Origin: Halomarina pelagica
GTDB taxonomy: Archaea > Halobacteriota > Halobacteria > Halobacteriales > Haloarculaceae
DNA: 64,000 nucleotides
NCBI RefSeq assembly: GCF_024228315.1
Contig: NZ_CP100454.1
Span: forward strand, 1,178,001 to 1,242,000
Reading direction: 5' to 3'
Part shown: positions 26,657 through 34,655 of the stretch, piece by piece
How the letters are laid out: every line of letters begins with the position of its first letter
Position numbering within the stretch: position 1 is the first letter of the stretch
The notes under the pieces: generated by a model
Told to the model about the DNA's origin: nothing
The model's input: the letters and a program-made list of their open reading frames with translations, nothing else
Database searches by the model: none
Made by a program: the position numbers and the translations under genes

Positions 26657-27621
26657 GTATCGAACAAGCCAACATCTCGGAAGATGATGCGCGCAAGAAG
26701 GCAGAGTACATACTCAGGTTCAAAATCGGACCACAATACAGTTTAGGCGATATAGAAGTAAATGGGTCTGACTTCGTGTTCCCTATCTTCATTAGTCCAC
26801 CCAGAGTGATCTTTGACGAGCTTCGTCAGAACCCAGTTGACGTGGATTATCTTGATCCAACTAGGGTCGGTAAAATTCGGGTTAGCAAAAAGGGAGAGAC
26901 GGAATATACCCACCCACAAACCGTTTACAGGAGAGTACGCGACTATGAGAAAGAGATCCAACAAGCGGTAGAGAAAGCGCTCATCAGCTCTGCGGCAAAG
27001 GACTTCACTCAACTTCCTTTCCCCGAAAACCGATACGCGCCTGTCGAGGATATCCTTGCAGAGGTGATCCTTCGCAACACTGTACCACTTGATGAGATTG
27101 AAGCTCTGGATTCGCCAGATGACAATGAACGTGGTAAATATGCAAAGTACGTTGAGGAGCTAGAGAGTATTGATTTACTCAAGACACGAGACGGAGTTGT
27201 GGGTGCTGGCAATTTCCTTAAAGAAGCGCGTAGGGATAATGATAAAAATCACGAGATTCTAAATACAGCTCTCGCACATTACTTCCGTGAAAACGTGAAT
27301 GATCTTGAAAAGATACACGGTGTGTTAGGTCCTTATTTAGCAGTAGCTGGGTTCTATTACCGTTTGGCGATCGAGTCAGACACACTTCCAAAGGTTGATG
27401 AAAGTAGTCTACGAGATGCTTTCGAAAAACACTACCAAGGCAAAGGCCGTCAGACCGATCTGAAGCTATTCAAACTTTCTCGCTACCTGCTTCATTTAGA
27501 GCGCGCAGGTATCCTCAAACCGATTACGCAGTCCAACCGCCGGGTATGGTATGGGGTCGATAAGATCAAGGACGATTTGGAAGAACAAACACACTATGTC
27601 GGCGCAATAACTGCGGTATAG
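26653..27621 (+). CDS. uncharacterised protein with winged-helix-like domains, partner of the C39-like peptidase
   Basis: A 322-residue soluble protein. The N-terminal 110 residues look like a strand-rich domain (YSLGDIEVNGSDFVFPIFIS, GKIRVSKKGETEY). A winged-helix-like region covers about 128-185 (YAPVEDILAEVILRN, KYVEELESIDLLKTRDGVVG), then a helical middle, and a second winged-helix-like region ends the protein (LFKLSRYLLHLERAGILKPI, RRVWYGVDKIKDDL). I do not recognise the family. The 4-base overlap with the peptidase gene implies translational coupling and a shared function: it may bind DNA, or present a cleavage site or scaffold for the peptidase. Confidence 0.65.
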   Translation: MSIEQANISEDDARKKAEYILRFKIGPQYSLGDIEVNGSDFVFPIFISPPRVIFDELRQNPVDVDYLDPTRVGKIRVSKKGETEYTHPQTVYRRVRDYEKEIQQAVEKALISSAAKDFTQLPFPENRYAPVEDILAEVILRNTVPLDEIEALDSPDDNERGKYAKYVEELESIDLLKTRDGVVGAGNFLKEARRDNDKNHEILNTALAHYFRENVNDLEKIHGVLGPYLAVAGFYYRLAIESDTLPKVDESSLRDAFEKHYQGKGRQTDLKLFKLSRYLLHLERAGILKPITQSNRRVWYGVDKIKDDLEEQTHYVGAITAV

Positions 27622-27625
27622 TGCG

Positions 27626-27814
27626 CTACAATAAGTGTTCACAGACTGCAACGATAAACGCAGGAACTCCCGCGGAGAGTGCGAACACCAACATAATCTC
27701 TTTCGAATAATTGAACTCTAGACCATCTTCGCGCAGATAAGACAAGACAGCCACAATAATAGTTGATAACGGCCCCCAGAAAGTATAAAAAATTGCCAAA
27801 GAGGTACAGCACAT
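27626..27814 (-). CDS. tiny two-helix membrane protein
   Basis: A 62-residue protein with two hydrophobic segments (SLAIFYTFWGPLSTIIVAVL and IMLVFALSAGVPAFIVAV) around a charged loop. It starts one base after the stop of the 87-residue gene, so the two are read from one transcript. Its stop codon lies five bases from the stop of the convergent winged-helix protein gene. AT-rich. No family recognised. Confidence 0.5.
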   Translation of the reverse strand: MCCTSLAIFYTFWGPLSTIIVAVLSYLREDGLEFNYSKEIMLVFALSAGVPAFIVAVCEHLL

Positions 27815-27815
27815 T

Positions 27816-28079
27816 CTACAACCACCCTAATTGTGACAACAAGGCGGGGATTTGAAGTAAGATCGCCAAAAAATATCCGATATACTGTGGCTCAATACGT
27901 GAGCGAAGGGAACTGGCTGATTCATCAGGTGGCCGGCTTCCTACTGGGATTTCGCTTGGGTGCGATGGTGGGGAATCACTGATTGTACTCTCGGTGGAAC
28001 TAGCAGCCCGGTAGTAATCAAGACTTGCAGTTATTAAGAGCAGTAGCCCCCCAAGAATCGAAAGATCAAGATAGGCCAT
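27816..28079 (-). CDS. small membrane protein with a Ser/Pro-rich central loop
   Basis: An 87-residue protein with an N-terminal hydrophobic helix (LSILGGLLLLITASLDYY), a hydrophilic loop rich in Ser, Pro and acidic residues, and a second helix (YIGYFLAILLQIPALLSQLG). It is followed one base later by the 62-residue membrane protein. The pair could be two halves of an older four-helix protein split by a frameshift, or a genuine two-subunit membrane component. Confidence 0.5.
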   Translation of the reverse strand: MAYLDLSILGGLLLLITASLDYYRAASSTESTISDSPPSHPSEIPVGSRPPDESASSLRSRIEPQYIGYFLAILLQIPALLSQLGWL

Positions 28080-28400
28080 AGGATGTGGATAGACTAAGAA
28101 TATATCAATTTACTCAATCCATGTCGATTAGGAACCTGAATACACTCGATTACAAATCCAATCGAAGATGTAATGTTGCTGTTGAGCCACTGGCGACCCG
28201 CCTTCTTGCTTAGTCAAGAACAGCAACGCCACTTCTCTCTAGCAGAATCACCGGTTCATGTTGAGTCGGTCCCGGACGAGCAAAGCAGTGAGCCTTGATA
28301 AGAACTATTACGCCACCTGGCCACGTATCTACAGAACCCCTTGACGGCACGGGGAGAAACACCAACGATGTGTGTATCAATGGCCAAGTTCCAGAGACTA
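28080..28400. other. right edge of the AT-rich island, no gene
   Basis: No coding sequence was identified. It contains an inverted repeat (28175-28183 with 28219-28227) and returns to high GC after about 28430. Likely IS debris or an integration junction. Confidence 0.4.
28175..28227. repeat. inverted repeat with GTTGCTGTT arms
   Basis: GTTGCTGTT at 28175-28183 and its exact complement AACAGCAAC at 28219-28227 enclose 35 bases. The same 9-mer, also preceded by AAT, occurs at 4852-4860 beside another suspected gene remnant. Confidence 0.5.
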
Positions 28401-28408
28401 TTTAAATA
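28401..28408 (+). promoter_or_regulatory. TATA box of the DUF6293 regulator gene
   Basis: TTTAAATA lies 29 bases before the ATG at 28430, predicting a leaderless transcript and supporting that start. Confidence 0.6.
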
Positions 28409-28429
28409 CTCACCGACGCCGTAAGGCGT

Positions 28430-29470
28430 ATGCAGACCCACATCGTCCCGGTCGGGTTCGACTACGACCGGCTCATCGCGCCGCTCGTCCGGGATCGGCT
28501 CGACGTGGACCGCGTCATCCTGCTCGAGGGCGCGGTCGGCAGCGAGGCCAACGTCGAGTACTCCCGGAACCTCGCGCGGAAGCTGGAGAAGGACTTCTCG
28601 AACCTGATGGGTGCCGACACCGAGCGCTTCCTCATCGAGGACGTGTACGACTACGACGCCGCCTTCGAGCAGGCGTACGATCTCATCAACGCCGAACTCG
28701 ACCGGGGGACCGAAGCCGAGTCGGGCGACGGCGCGAGCGAGGAGGGTGAGGGCGGCGAGGACGCCGAGGACGAGATCTGGGTGAACATCGCGTCGATGCC
28801 CCGCACCGTCTCGTTCGCGTTCGCGACCGCCGCCCACTCCATCGGCGTCGAGCGCGAGGCCGACCGCGACCGGATCCACACCTACTACACCGCCCCCGAG
28901 AAGTACCTCGAGACCGAACTCGCGGAGGAACTGCGCGCCTGCGTCGATCTCCTCGACGACCTCGACGCGGTCGAAGGCGGCCCGGAACTGGACGCGCTCG
29001 ACGCGCGCGTCGCCGAGCGCCTGGGGAGCGCCCGCGACCTCCTCTCGGAGTTCGACGAGCGGGGGACCACCATCGGCGCGAAGCGCATCGGCGCGGGACA
29101 CGTCGTCGAGTTGCCGGTCGCCTCGTTCTCGTCGGTGAAGCCGTTCGAGGAACTCATCCTGTTCACGCTGGGCGAGCACGGCGAGTTCGAGTCGGTGAGC
29201 GAACTCGCCGGGACGCTGGCGCGCGAACTGGGCGAGGAGTACACCGACAGCTTCCGCTCGAAGGTCATCTACAACGTCGATCGACTCGGCCCGGGCGGGA
29301 AGGGCTACGTCGAGCAGGACGAGCGGGGGAAGTCCTACCGGACCAGGCTGTCGCGGATCGGCGAACTCTGGGTGCGGGCGCACTCCGACCGGCGCGCGGA
29401 GGGGCGGTCCGGGGGGCGGTCCGACGAAGGACCCGGGGGTGGCGCGGGCGCGGACGCGGACCGGGAGTGA
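28430..29470 (+). CDS. DUF6293 / HFX_2341 family transcriptional regulator
   Basis: A 346-residue protein. Residues 1-150 form a Rossmann-like domain (HIVPVGFDYDRLIAPLVRDR, VNIASMPRTVSFAFATAAHS) resembling the CARF-type sensor domains seen in Csa3-like regulators. The C-terminal part (FSSVKPFEELILFTLGEHGE, SELAGTLARELGEEY, RIGELWVRA) is a winged helix. Haloarchaeal homologues are annotated as transcription regulators and occur widely. An acidic insertion interrupts the first domain. Targets and any nucleotide ligand are unknown. Confidence 0.8.
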   Translation: MQTHIVPVGFDYDRLIAPLVRDRLDVDRVILLEGAVGSEANVEYSRNLARKLEKDFSNLMGADTERFLIEDVYDYDAAFEQAYDLINAELDRGTEAESGDGASEEGEGGEDAEDEIWVNIASMPRTVSFAFATAAHSIGVEREADRDRIHTYYTAPEKYLETELAEELRACVDLLDDLDAVEGGPELDALDARVAERLGSARDLLSEFDERGTTIGAKRIGAGHVVELPVASFSSVKPFEELILFTLGEHGEFESVSELAGTLARELGEEYTDSFRSKVIYNVDRLGPGGKGYVEQDERGKSYRTRLSRIGELWVRAHSDRRAEGRSGGRSDEGPGGGAGADADRE

Positions 29471-29476
29471 CCGGGC

Positions 29477-30226
29477 TCAGCGTCCGCGCAGTCGGAGTTG
29501 CAGCTTCTCCACCCGCGTCGCGAGCGCGAGGAAGACCGGGAGGATCGTGAACAGCACCGCGCCGAGCGCGGCGACCTGGAGGGCGGTCACGCCGAGCCAC
29601 GGGGCCGCGTCGGGGAGCGGCAGGAGCGTGTGGTGGGGGTCGCCGACGACCGGATAGAAGTAGTCGACGACGAGGTCGACCGTGTACCAGAGCGTGGCGA
29701 CGGCGATCGCCCACACGGGGAACGCGGCGTAGCGGTGGACGACGAACGCCTGGACGACCATCGCGAGGTGACTCCAGAAGAGGAAGTTGTACATCGGGTC
29801 CCACGGCGCGTAGCCCCACTCGGGGAAGAAGGCGACGAGGACGTACGGCGTCCAGAGGCCGAGCTTGATGCAGCCGAAGAAGGCGAGCGCGTTCAGCGCC
29901 TCGTTGTTCCGCCCGAGCTTCCAGGCGGCGATCGAGAGGGCGATCAGCAGCGTCGCGAGTGGGCTGTCGGGGACGAACGGCCACATCTCGACCGGCGTCA
30001 GGGAGAACTGCGGCCCGTAGTACCAGAAGCCGAAGGCGGTCCCGACGAGGTTGATTCCCACGACGACCCACGCCAGCCGCAGGCCGAGGTCCTCCAGCAG
30101 CGCCGGGAGGGGCGCGACGTAGCGAGGGAGCGGTTCGCGCTCGGGGAGGTCGCCCTCGCGGGCGAACGCGCGCAGGCGCTCGGCGACTGCGTCCGCGCGC
30201 GAACCGAGCGCTCCGGAGATCGACAT
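29477..30226 (-). CDS. DUF1405 family membrane protein
   Basis: A 249-residue protein with about seven transmembrane helices. [40 protein letters not shown] and [20 protein letters not shown] are typical of DUF1405. The start at 30226 ([14 protein letters not shown]) was chosen; the longer frame continues through the pdxS gene on the other strand. Function unknown. It converges with the DUF6293 gene and diverges from pdxS. Confidence 0.8.
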   Translation of the reverse strand: MSISGALGSRADAVAERLRAFAREGDLPEREPLPRYVAPLPALLEDLGLRLAWVVVGINLVGTAFGFWYYGPQFSLTPVEMWPFVPDSPLATLLIALSIAAWKLGRNNEALNALAFFGCIKLGLWTPYVLVAFFPEWGYAPWDPMYNFLFWSHLAMVVQAFVVHRYAAFPVWAIAVATLWYTVDLVVDYFYPVVGDPHHTLLPLPDAAPWLGVTALQVAALGAVLFTILPVFLALATRVEKLQLRLRGR

Positions 30227-30329
30227 GGGAGGGAGTGCGGAGGCGGGGAGAAAAACGCTGCCGATCGGTCCGCCCGGCGCGAGCGGTCGAAGGACACGCG
30301 TTAAGTGCACTCCATTCGCAGGGTCGGGC

Positions 30330-31238
30330 ATGAGCGACGCGACGAACCTGGAGGACTTGAAGCGCGGGACGGACCTCGTGAAGCGCGGGTTCGCGAAGAT
30401 GCAGAAGGGGGGCGTCATCATGGACGTCGTCACCCGCGAGCAGGCGCGCATCGCGGAGGACGCGGGCGCGGTGGCCGTGATGAGTCTGGAGGCCGTCCCC
30501 GCCGACATCAGGAAGCGCGGCGGCGTCGCCCGGATGGCCGATCCCGCCGCGCTCGGCGAGATCATCGACGAGGTCTCGATCCCCGTGATGGGCAAGTGCC
30601 GCATCGGACACGTCACGGAGGCGCAGATCCTCGAAGCGACGGGCGCGGACATGCTCGACGAGTCCGAGGTCCTGACCCCCGCCGACAACGAGTACCACAT
30701 CGAGAAGCGGGCGTTCACCGCGCCGTTCGTCTGCGGCGCGCGGAACCTCCCCGAGGCGCTCCGGCGGATCGACGAGGGCGCGGCCATGATCCGCACGAAG
30801 GGCGAGGCGGGCACCGGCGACGTCAACCAGGCGGTCACCCATCAGCGCGCGATCAAGAGCGCCATCCGGGAACTCGAGGGCAAGACCGCGGAGGAGCGCG
30901 AGAAGTGGGCGCGCGAGCACGAAGCGCCGGCCGACCTCGTCCACGAGACGGCGGAGATGGGCCGCCTGCCCGTGGTGAACTTCGCCGCCGGGGGGATCGC
31001 CACGCCCGCCGACGCCGCGCTCATGATGCACCACGGCTGCGACGGCATCTTCGTCGGGTCGGGCATCTTCGGCGCGGAGGACCCCGAGGCCATGGGCCGG
31101 GCCATCGTCGAGGCCGTCAACGAGTGGGACGACCCCGAGCGCCTCGCGGAGATCGCCGCGGGCATCGGCCGCGGCATGAAGGGCCAGTCGAACGTCGGCA
31201 TGCGCGAGGAGGAGAAGCTACAGGGCCGCGGCGTCTGA
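30330..31238 (+). CDS. pdxS: pyridoxal 5'-phosphate synthase, PdxS subunit
   Basis: A 302-residue TIM-barrel lyase that makes pyridoxal phosphate from ribose 5-phosphate, glyceraldehyde 3-phosphate and ammonia delivered by the PdxT glutaminase. Signatures are [59 protein letters not shown] and [16 protein letters not shown]. The ATG at 30330 gives the usual start [13 protein letters not shown]. No pdxT is adjacent. Length is normal for archaeal PdxS. Confidence 0.95.
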   Translation: MSDATNLEDLKRGTDLVKRGFAKMQKGGVIMDVVTREQARIAEDAGAVAVMSLEAVPADIRKRGGVARMADPAALGEIIDEVSIPVMGKCRIGHVTEAQILEATGADMLDESEVLTPADNEYHIEKRAFTAPFVCGARNLPEALRRIDEGAAMIRTKGEAGTGDVNQAVTHQRAIKSAIRELEGKTAEEREKWAREHEAPADLVHETAEMGRLPVVNFAAGGIATPADAALMMHHGCDGIFVGSGIFGAEDPEAMGRAIVEAVNEWDDPERLAEIAAGIGRGMKGQSNVGMREEEKLQGRGV

Positions 31239-31271
31239 TCGCGGATCGCGGGTCGCGGGTCGCGGATCGGA
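31237..31271. repeat. 7-base tandem repeat after pdxS
   Basis: Five consecutive 7-mers of the form G(A/G)TCGCG, the last one GATCGGA, beginning inside the pdxS stop codon. Confidence 0.7.
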
Positions 31272-31353
31272 CTGGCGGGCGGCTCCTCCCCGACGCCGAC
31301 GAGGAGCGGCGACGCGCCCCGACGCTCGACGCTAGGCTCTCGGCTCCCGGTGC

Positions 31354-32217
31354 TCACTCCGACCCGGCCGTCCGGACGGTCAACACCGGAGCCGGACAGG
31401 TCCGAACCGTCTTCTCGGTGACGCTCCCGAGCAGGTAGCGCTCGATGCCGCTCCGGCCCTGGGTGCCCATCACGACGAGGTCGACGTCGTTCTCGCCGAC
31501 CGCGTCGAGGATCGCCCCGTGCGGCGGTCCGTACTCGACCGACGTGCGCACCTCGATGCCGTCGTCGCGGAGGGTCGTCGCGAGTTCCTCGACCGCCGTC
31601 TCCGCGGCCGCTTCGAGCGAGGCGACGAGGGCGTCAGAGCGGACGTCGAAGCCGAGCGTGGCCGTATCGACGGCCGAGAGCACGTGGACGGTCGCGTCGT
31701 ACGCCGTGGCGATGGTGCGCGCCCAGTCGGCCGCGGCGGCGGCCCGCTCGCTCCCGTCGGTCGGGACGAGGAGCCGCTCGTACGGCTCGTACCGATCGTC
31801 GTCGGACGGCCGGACGGTGAGCACCGGGGCGTCGGAGAGCCGGACGACGCGCTCGGTGACGCTCCCGAGCAGGTAGCGCCTGACGCCGGTCCGTCCGTGG
31901 GTGCCGATCACCACGAGGTCGATCCCCCTGGCGGCCGCGTACTCGCGGATGGCGCGGTCCGGAACGCCGACCGTGACCTCGCCCGTCGCGGGGACGCCCG
32001 CGGCGTCCGCGCGCTCGACGGCGGCGGCGACGATCGCGTCGCCGCGCTCGCGCAACGGATCCTCCCCGAGGCCGAGATCGAGCGACCGCTCGTCCACGAC
32101 GTTGAGGACGACGAGTTCCGCGTCGAAGCGGTCCGCGACGGCGAGCGCGTGCTCCGTGGCGACCGCCGCGCCGTCGCTACCGTCGGTCGGGAGGAGGATG
32201 CGTTCGAGCGTGGGCAT
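31354..32217 (-). CDS. tandem universal stress protein
   Basis: A 287-residue protein of two UspA domains. The first begins LERILLPTDGSDGAAVATEH and ends GTHGRTGVRRYLLGSVTERV; the second begins YERLLVPTDGSERAAAAADW and ends GTQGRSGIERYLLGSVTEKT. Each carries G-x2-G-x9-G(S/T), the ATP-binding pattern. UspA proteins are cytoplasmic stress factors of mostly unknown mechanism. It is divergent from another UspA gene at 32376. Confidence 0.92.
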   Translation of the reverse strand: MPTLERILLPTDGSDGAAVATEHALAVADRFDAELVVLNVVDERSLDLGLGEDPLRERGDAIVAAAVERADAAGVPATGEVTVGVPDRAIREYAAARGIDLVVIGTHGRTGVRRYLLGSVTERVVRLSDAPVLTVRPSDDDRYEPYERLLVPTDGSERAAAAADWARTIATAYDATVHVLSAVDTATLGFDVRSDALVASLEAAAETAVEELATTLRDDGIEVRTSVEYGPPHGAILDAVGENDVDLVVMGTQGRSGIERYLLGSVTEKTVRTCPAPVLTVRTAGSE

Positions 32218-32375
32218 GGTCTCTCGGACTTCGAGTTGGGCACGCGCGGTAATCAGTGTTCGTCGGCGGGTCCCGTTCGATCACGACGGGAGGACGGTTC
32301 GGACCCGGAGACCGTCCGAGAGGCGGCGTGGGGCACTGACGGCGGGTACTTACGCCGGCCCGCCGTAGTCGGCGC

Positions 32376-32804
32376 ATGTACCGGCGGGTACTGATCGCCA
32401 CCGACGGGAGCGAGGCCGCGGCGCGGGCCGCGACGCACGCCGTCGCCCTCGCTCGTCGCTGCGACGCGACGCTCCACGCGCTGTCCGTCGTCGAGACCAG
32501 GACCGCCTACGACAACGCCATCGTCGATCCCGAGGTCGTCCGCGAGAACCTCAGAGCGGAGTCGGAGGCCGCCGTCGCCGCCGTCTCCCGGCGAGCCGAG
32601 TCCGCGAACGTCCCGGTCGAGGCGACGGTCGAAGCCGGCGTCCCCCACGAGGTGATCGTCGACTACGTCGATCGGGAGGCGATCGACCTCGTGGTCCTCG
32701 GGGCGAAGGGGAAGTCCGCGTTCAAGACGGCGCTCCTCGGGAGCGTGACGGAGGCCGTGCTCCGGTCGGGGACCGCGCCCGTGCTCGTCGTCGACGGCGC
32801 GTGA
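32376..32804 (+). CDS. universal stress protein
   Basis: A 142-residue single UspA domain, starting MYRRVLIATDGSEAAARAAT, with the nucleotide-binding end LGAKGKSAFKTALLGSVTEA. The ATP-binding Gly residues are kept (G-x2-G variant GAKGKS). Divergent from the tandem UspA with a shared intergenic region of about 160 bases, so the two may be co-regulated. Confidence 0.92.
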   Translation: MYRRVLIATDGSEAAARAATHAVALARRCDATLHALSVVETRTAYDNAIVDPEVVRENLRAESEAAVAAVSRRAESANVPVEATVEAGVPHEVIVDYVDREAIDLVVLGAKGKSAFKTALLGSVTEAVLRSGTAPVLVVDGA

Positions 32805-32822
32805 CGCGGCTCCGGAGCGCGG

Positions 32823-33269
32823 TCAGGCGTCGAAGGGGCGGGGGCAGCGCTCGGCCCGTCGAACCTCGTCGGGCTTGTCGAGTTCGGCGTACCGCCGCCC
32901 GAGCGCCTCGGGGGACGCGAAGACGGGGACCGAATCGATCAGCGCGCGGCCGTCGGCGGTGAGGCGGTAGAAGACGTAGGGAAGCCCCTCGCGGCGCTCG
33001 CCGGGCGGGAGTTCGCCGCGCTCGATCAGGCCGGCCTCCTCCAGCCGCGAGAGCTGTCGGTACAGCGTCGCCGGGTCGAGGGCGGAGGTCCAGCGCAGTT
33101 CCGCCTTGGAGGGCGCGCGGTGCGGGTGGGCGACGATGGCCTCGAGCAGCCGGAACCGCCGTTCCTCCATCGCGACCTCCAGCCGGGCGCGCCGTCGGTC
33201 GGTCTCGGCGCTCAGCGCGGAGAACGACTCGCGAGAGAGACCCCTCTGCGGGGCTTCGGTCGAAGACAT
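32823..33269 (-). CDS. winged-helix transcriptional regulator (PadR/MarR-like)
   Basis: A 148-residue protein. EERRFRLLEAIVAHPHRAPS, then WTSALDPATLYRQLSRLEEAGLIERG is a winged helix, with the wing GLPYVFYRLTADGRAL. The start at 33269 (MSSTEAPQRG) fits the promoter-like TAGTTAATC (plus strand, 33292-33300) 23-31 bases upstream; the in-frame extension to 33326 would start before it. Targets unknown. It converges with the UspA gene at 32376. Confidence 0.75.
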   Translation of the reverse strand: MSSTEAPQRGLSRESFSALSAETDRRRARLEVAMEERRFRLLEAIVAHPHRAPSKAELRWTSALDPATLYRQLSRLEEAGLIERGELPPGERREGLPYVFYRLTADGRALIDSVPVFASPEALGRRYAELDKPDEVRRAERCPRPFDA

Positions 33270-33401
33270 GGACCGGCCTACGGAAGGGGGGTAGTTAATC
33301 GCTGCTACTCGGTTCCGCCCCGTCACGCCGGCACGCGGTACGTGTTCCGCGGCCGCACGGCTCGGGTCGGTCGTCGTGGGTCGGGCCGGGAGGTCCGGTC
33401 G

Positions 33402-34592
33402 CTACTGCTCTGCGGCCGGCGTCTCGGCCGCCTCGCCGTTCGCGCCGTCCCCGCCGGCCGACTCGCTCCCACTCTCGCCCTCGATGAGCGCTTCGAGCGG
33501 GTTGTCCTCGATGTCCAGCGGGAGGTCGACGCGACCCCGTCGGCGCGAGGACTCCCAGGCGGCGAAGGCGAGTTCCGTCCCGGCGAGGGCGTTCCGCCCC
33601 GAGATCTCGGGTTCACGGTCCTCGCGGAGCGCGCTCACGACTTCCTCGATGGCCCGCTCGTAGAAGGTCGTCTCCTTGAACCGCCGGGCGGAGACGCCGG
33701 GGATGCGCTCGGCGAGGAGGATCGCCCCGGCGCGGGCCTTCCCGTAGCTGGGCGCGTGGATGCTGTCGCCCGTGCTCACGGTCTTCCACTTGCCGCCGTC
33801 CTTGCGGTAGCGGAGCGCGGGGCCGCCGTCGACGCCCATCTCGATGACCCCGTCGGTCCCGACGAGGCGGTGGTAACAGCCGATCACGTCCTTGCCGTCG
33901 CCCGTGGCGGCGACGCCGTAGACGCCGTTCTCGTACTTCCACTGGACGAAGCCGTGGTTCTCGTTGTGCGCGCCGAACCAGACGTTCTCCTCGCGGAAGT
34001 CGATGCCCCCGAGCACCCACTCCGCCTCGGCGTCGTCGGTGTAGTACCGGCAGAGGTCGAACTGGTGGACGCCCGCGTCGAAGAGGTTGTCCTCGGCCCA
34101 CTCGATGCGGACGAGGTCGCCGATCGTCCCGTCAGCGAGGAGGTCCTTCGCCTCGCGGAACGGCTCGCCGAAGCGGCGCTGGTTGTCGATGGTGAGCTGG
34201 ACGCCCTCGTCGTCGCAGGCCTCGAGCATGCGCTTGCAGTCGCCCCAGGTGGTCGCCATGGGTTTCTCGCAGTGGATCGCCCGCGGGACGCCGCTCTCCG
34301 CGCAGCCGACGACGATCTCGGCGTGGATCGCGGGGGGGACGCAGACGCTCACGACGTCCGGTTCGGTCGCGCGGAGCATCTCCTCGTAGTCCTCGAAGAC
34401 GTTGCCGGGGGGGATGTCGAAGTGGTCGGCGAACGCCTCTGCGTTCTCCCGGACGATGTCGGCGCAGGCGACGAGTTCGCAGTCGTCGAGGCGCTGGTAG
34501 CCCGGCGCGTGACGGTACGCCATCGCGTAGCCCGTCCGTCCCTTCTTCTCCGGGTTCGCCCCGGTTCCGATGATCGCGACGCGGTATCCCAT
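33402..34592 (-). CDS. Gfo/Idh/MocA family oxidoreductase
   Basis: A 396-residue NAD(P)-dependent dehydrogenase. The N-terminal dinucleotide site is GYRVAIIGTGANPEKKGRTG and the conserved catalytic segment is HCEKPMATTWGDCKRM (E-K-P); the C-terminal domain has VRIEWAEDNLFDAGVHQFDL. The family oxidises sugars, inositols or sugar-nucleotide derivatives. It sits 64 bases downstream of a glycosyltransferase on the same strand, suggesting a role in sugar modification or glycosylation. The C-terminus is acidic and low in complexity. Confidence 0.88.
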   Translation of the reverse strand: MGYRVAIIGTGANPEKKGRTGYAMAYRHAPGYQRLDDCELVACADIVRENAEAFADHFDIPPGNVFEDYEEMLRATEPDVVSVCVPPAIHAEIVVGCAESGVPRAIHCEKPMATTWGDCKRMLEACDDEGVQLTIDNQRRFGEPFREAKDLLADGTIGDLVRIEWAEDNLFDAGVHQFDLCRYYTDDAEAEWVLGGIDFREENVWFGAHNENHGFVQWKYENGVYGVAATGDGKDVIGCYHRLVGTDGVIEMGVDGGPALRYRKDGGKWKTVSTGDSIHAPSYGKARAGAILLAERIPGVSARRFKETTFYERAIEEVVSALREDREPEISGRNALAGTELAFAAWESSRRRGRVDLPLDIEDNPLEALIEGESGSESAGGDGANGEAAETPAAEQ

Positions 34593-34655
34593 TGTAACGC
34601 GATCCTAGATTCCCACGGACATGACTATGACGAGACTAACGCGAGTAGGCGACGA

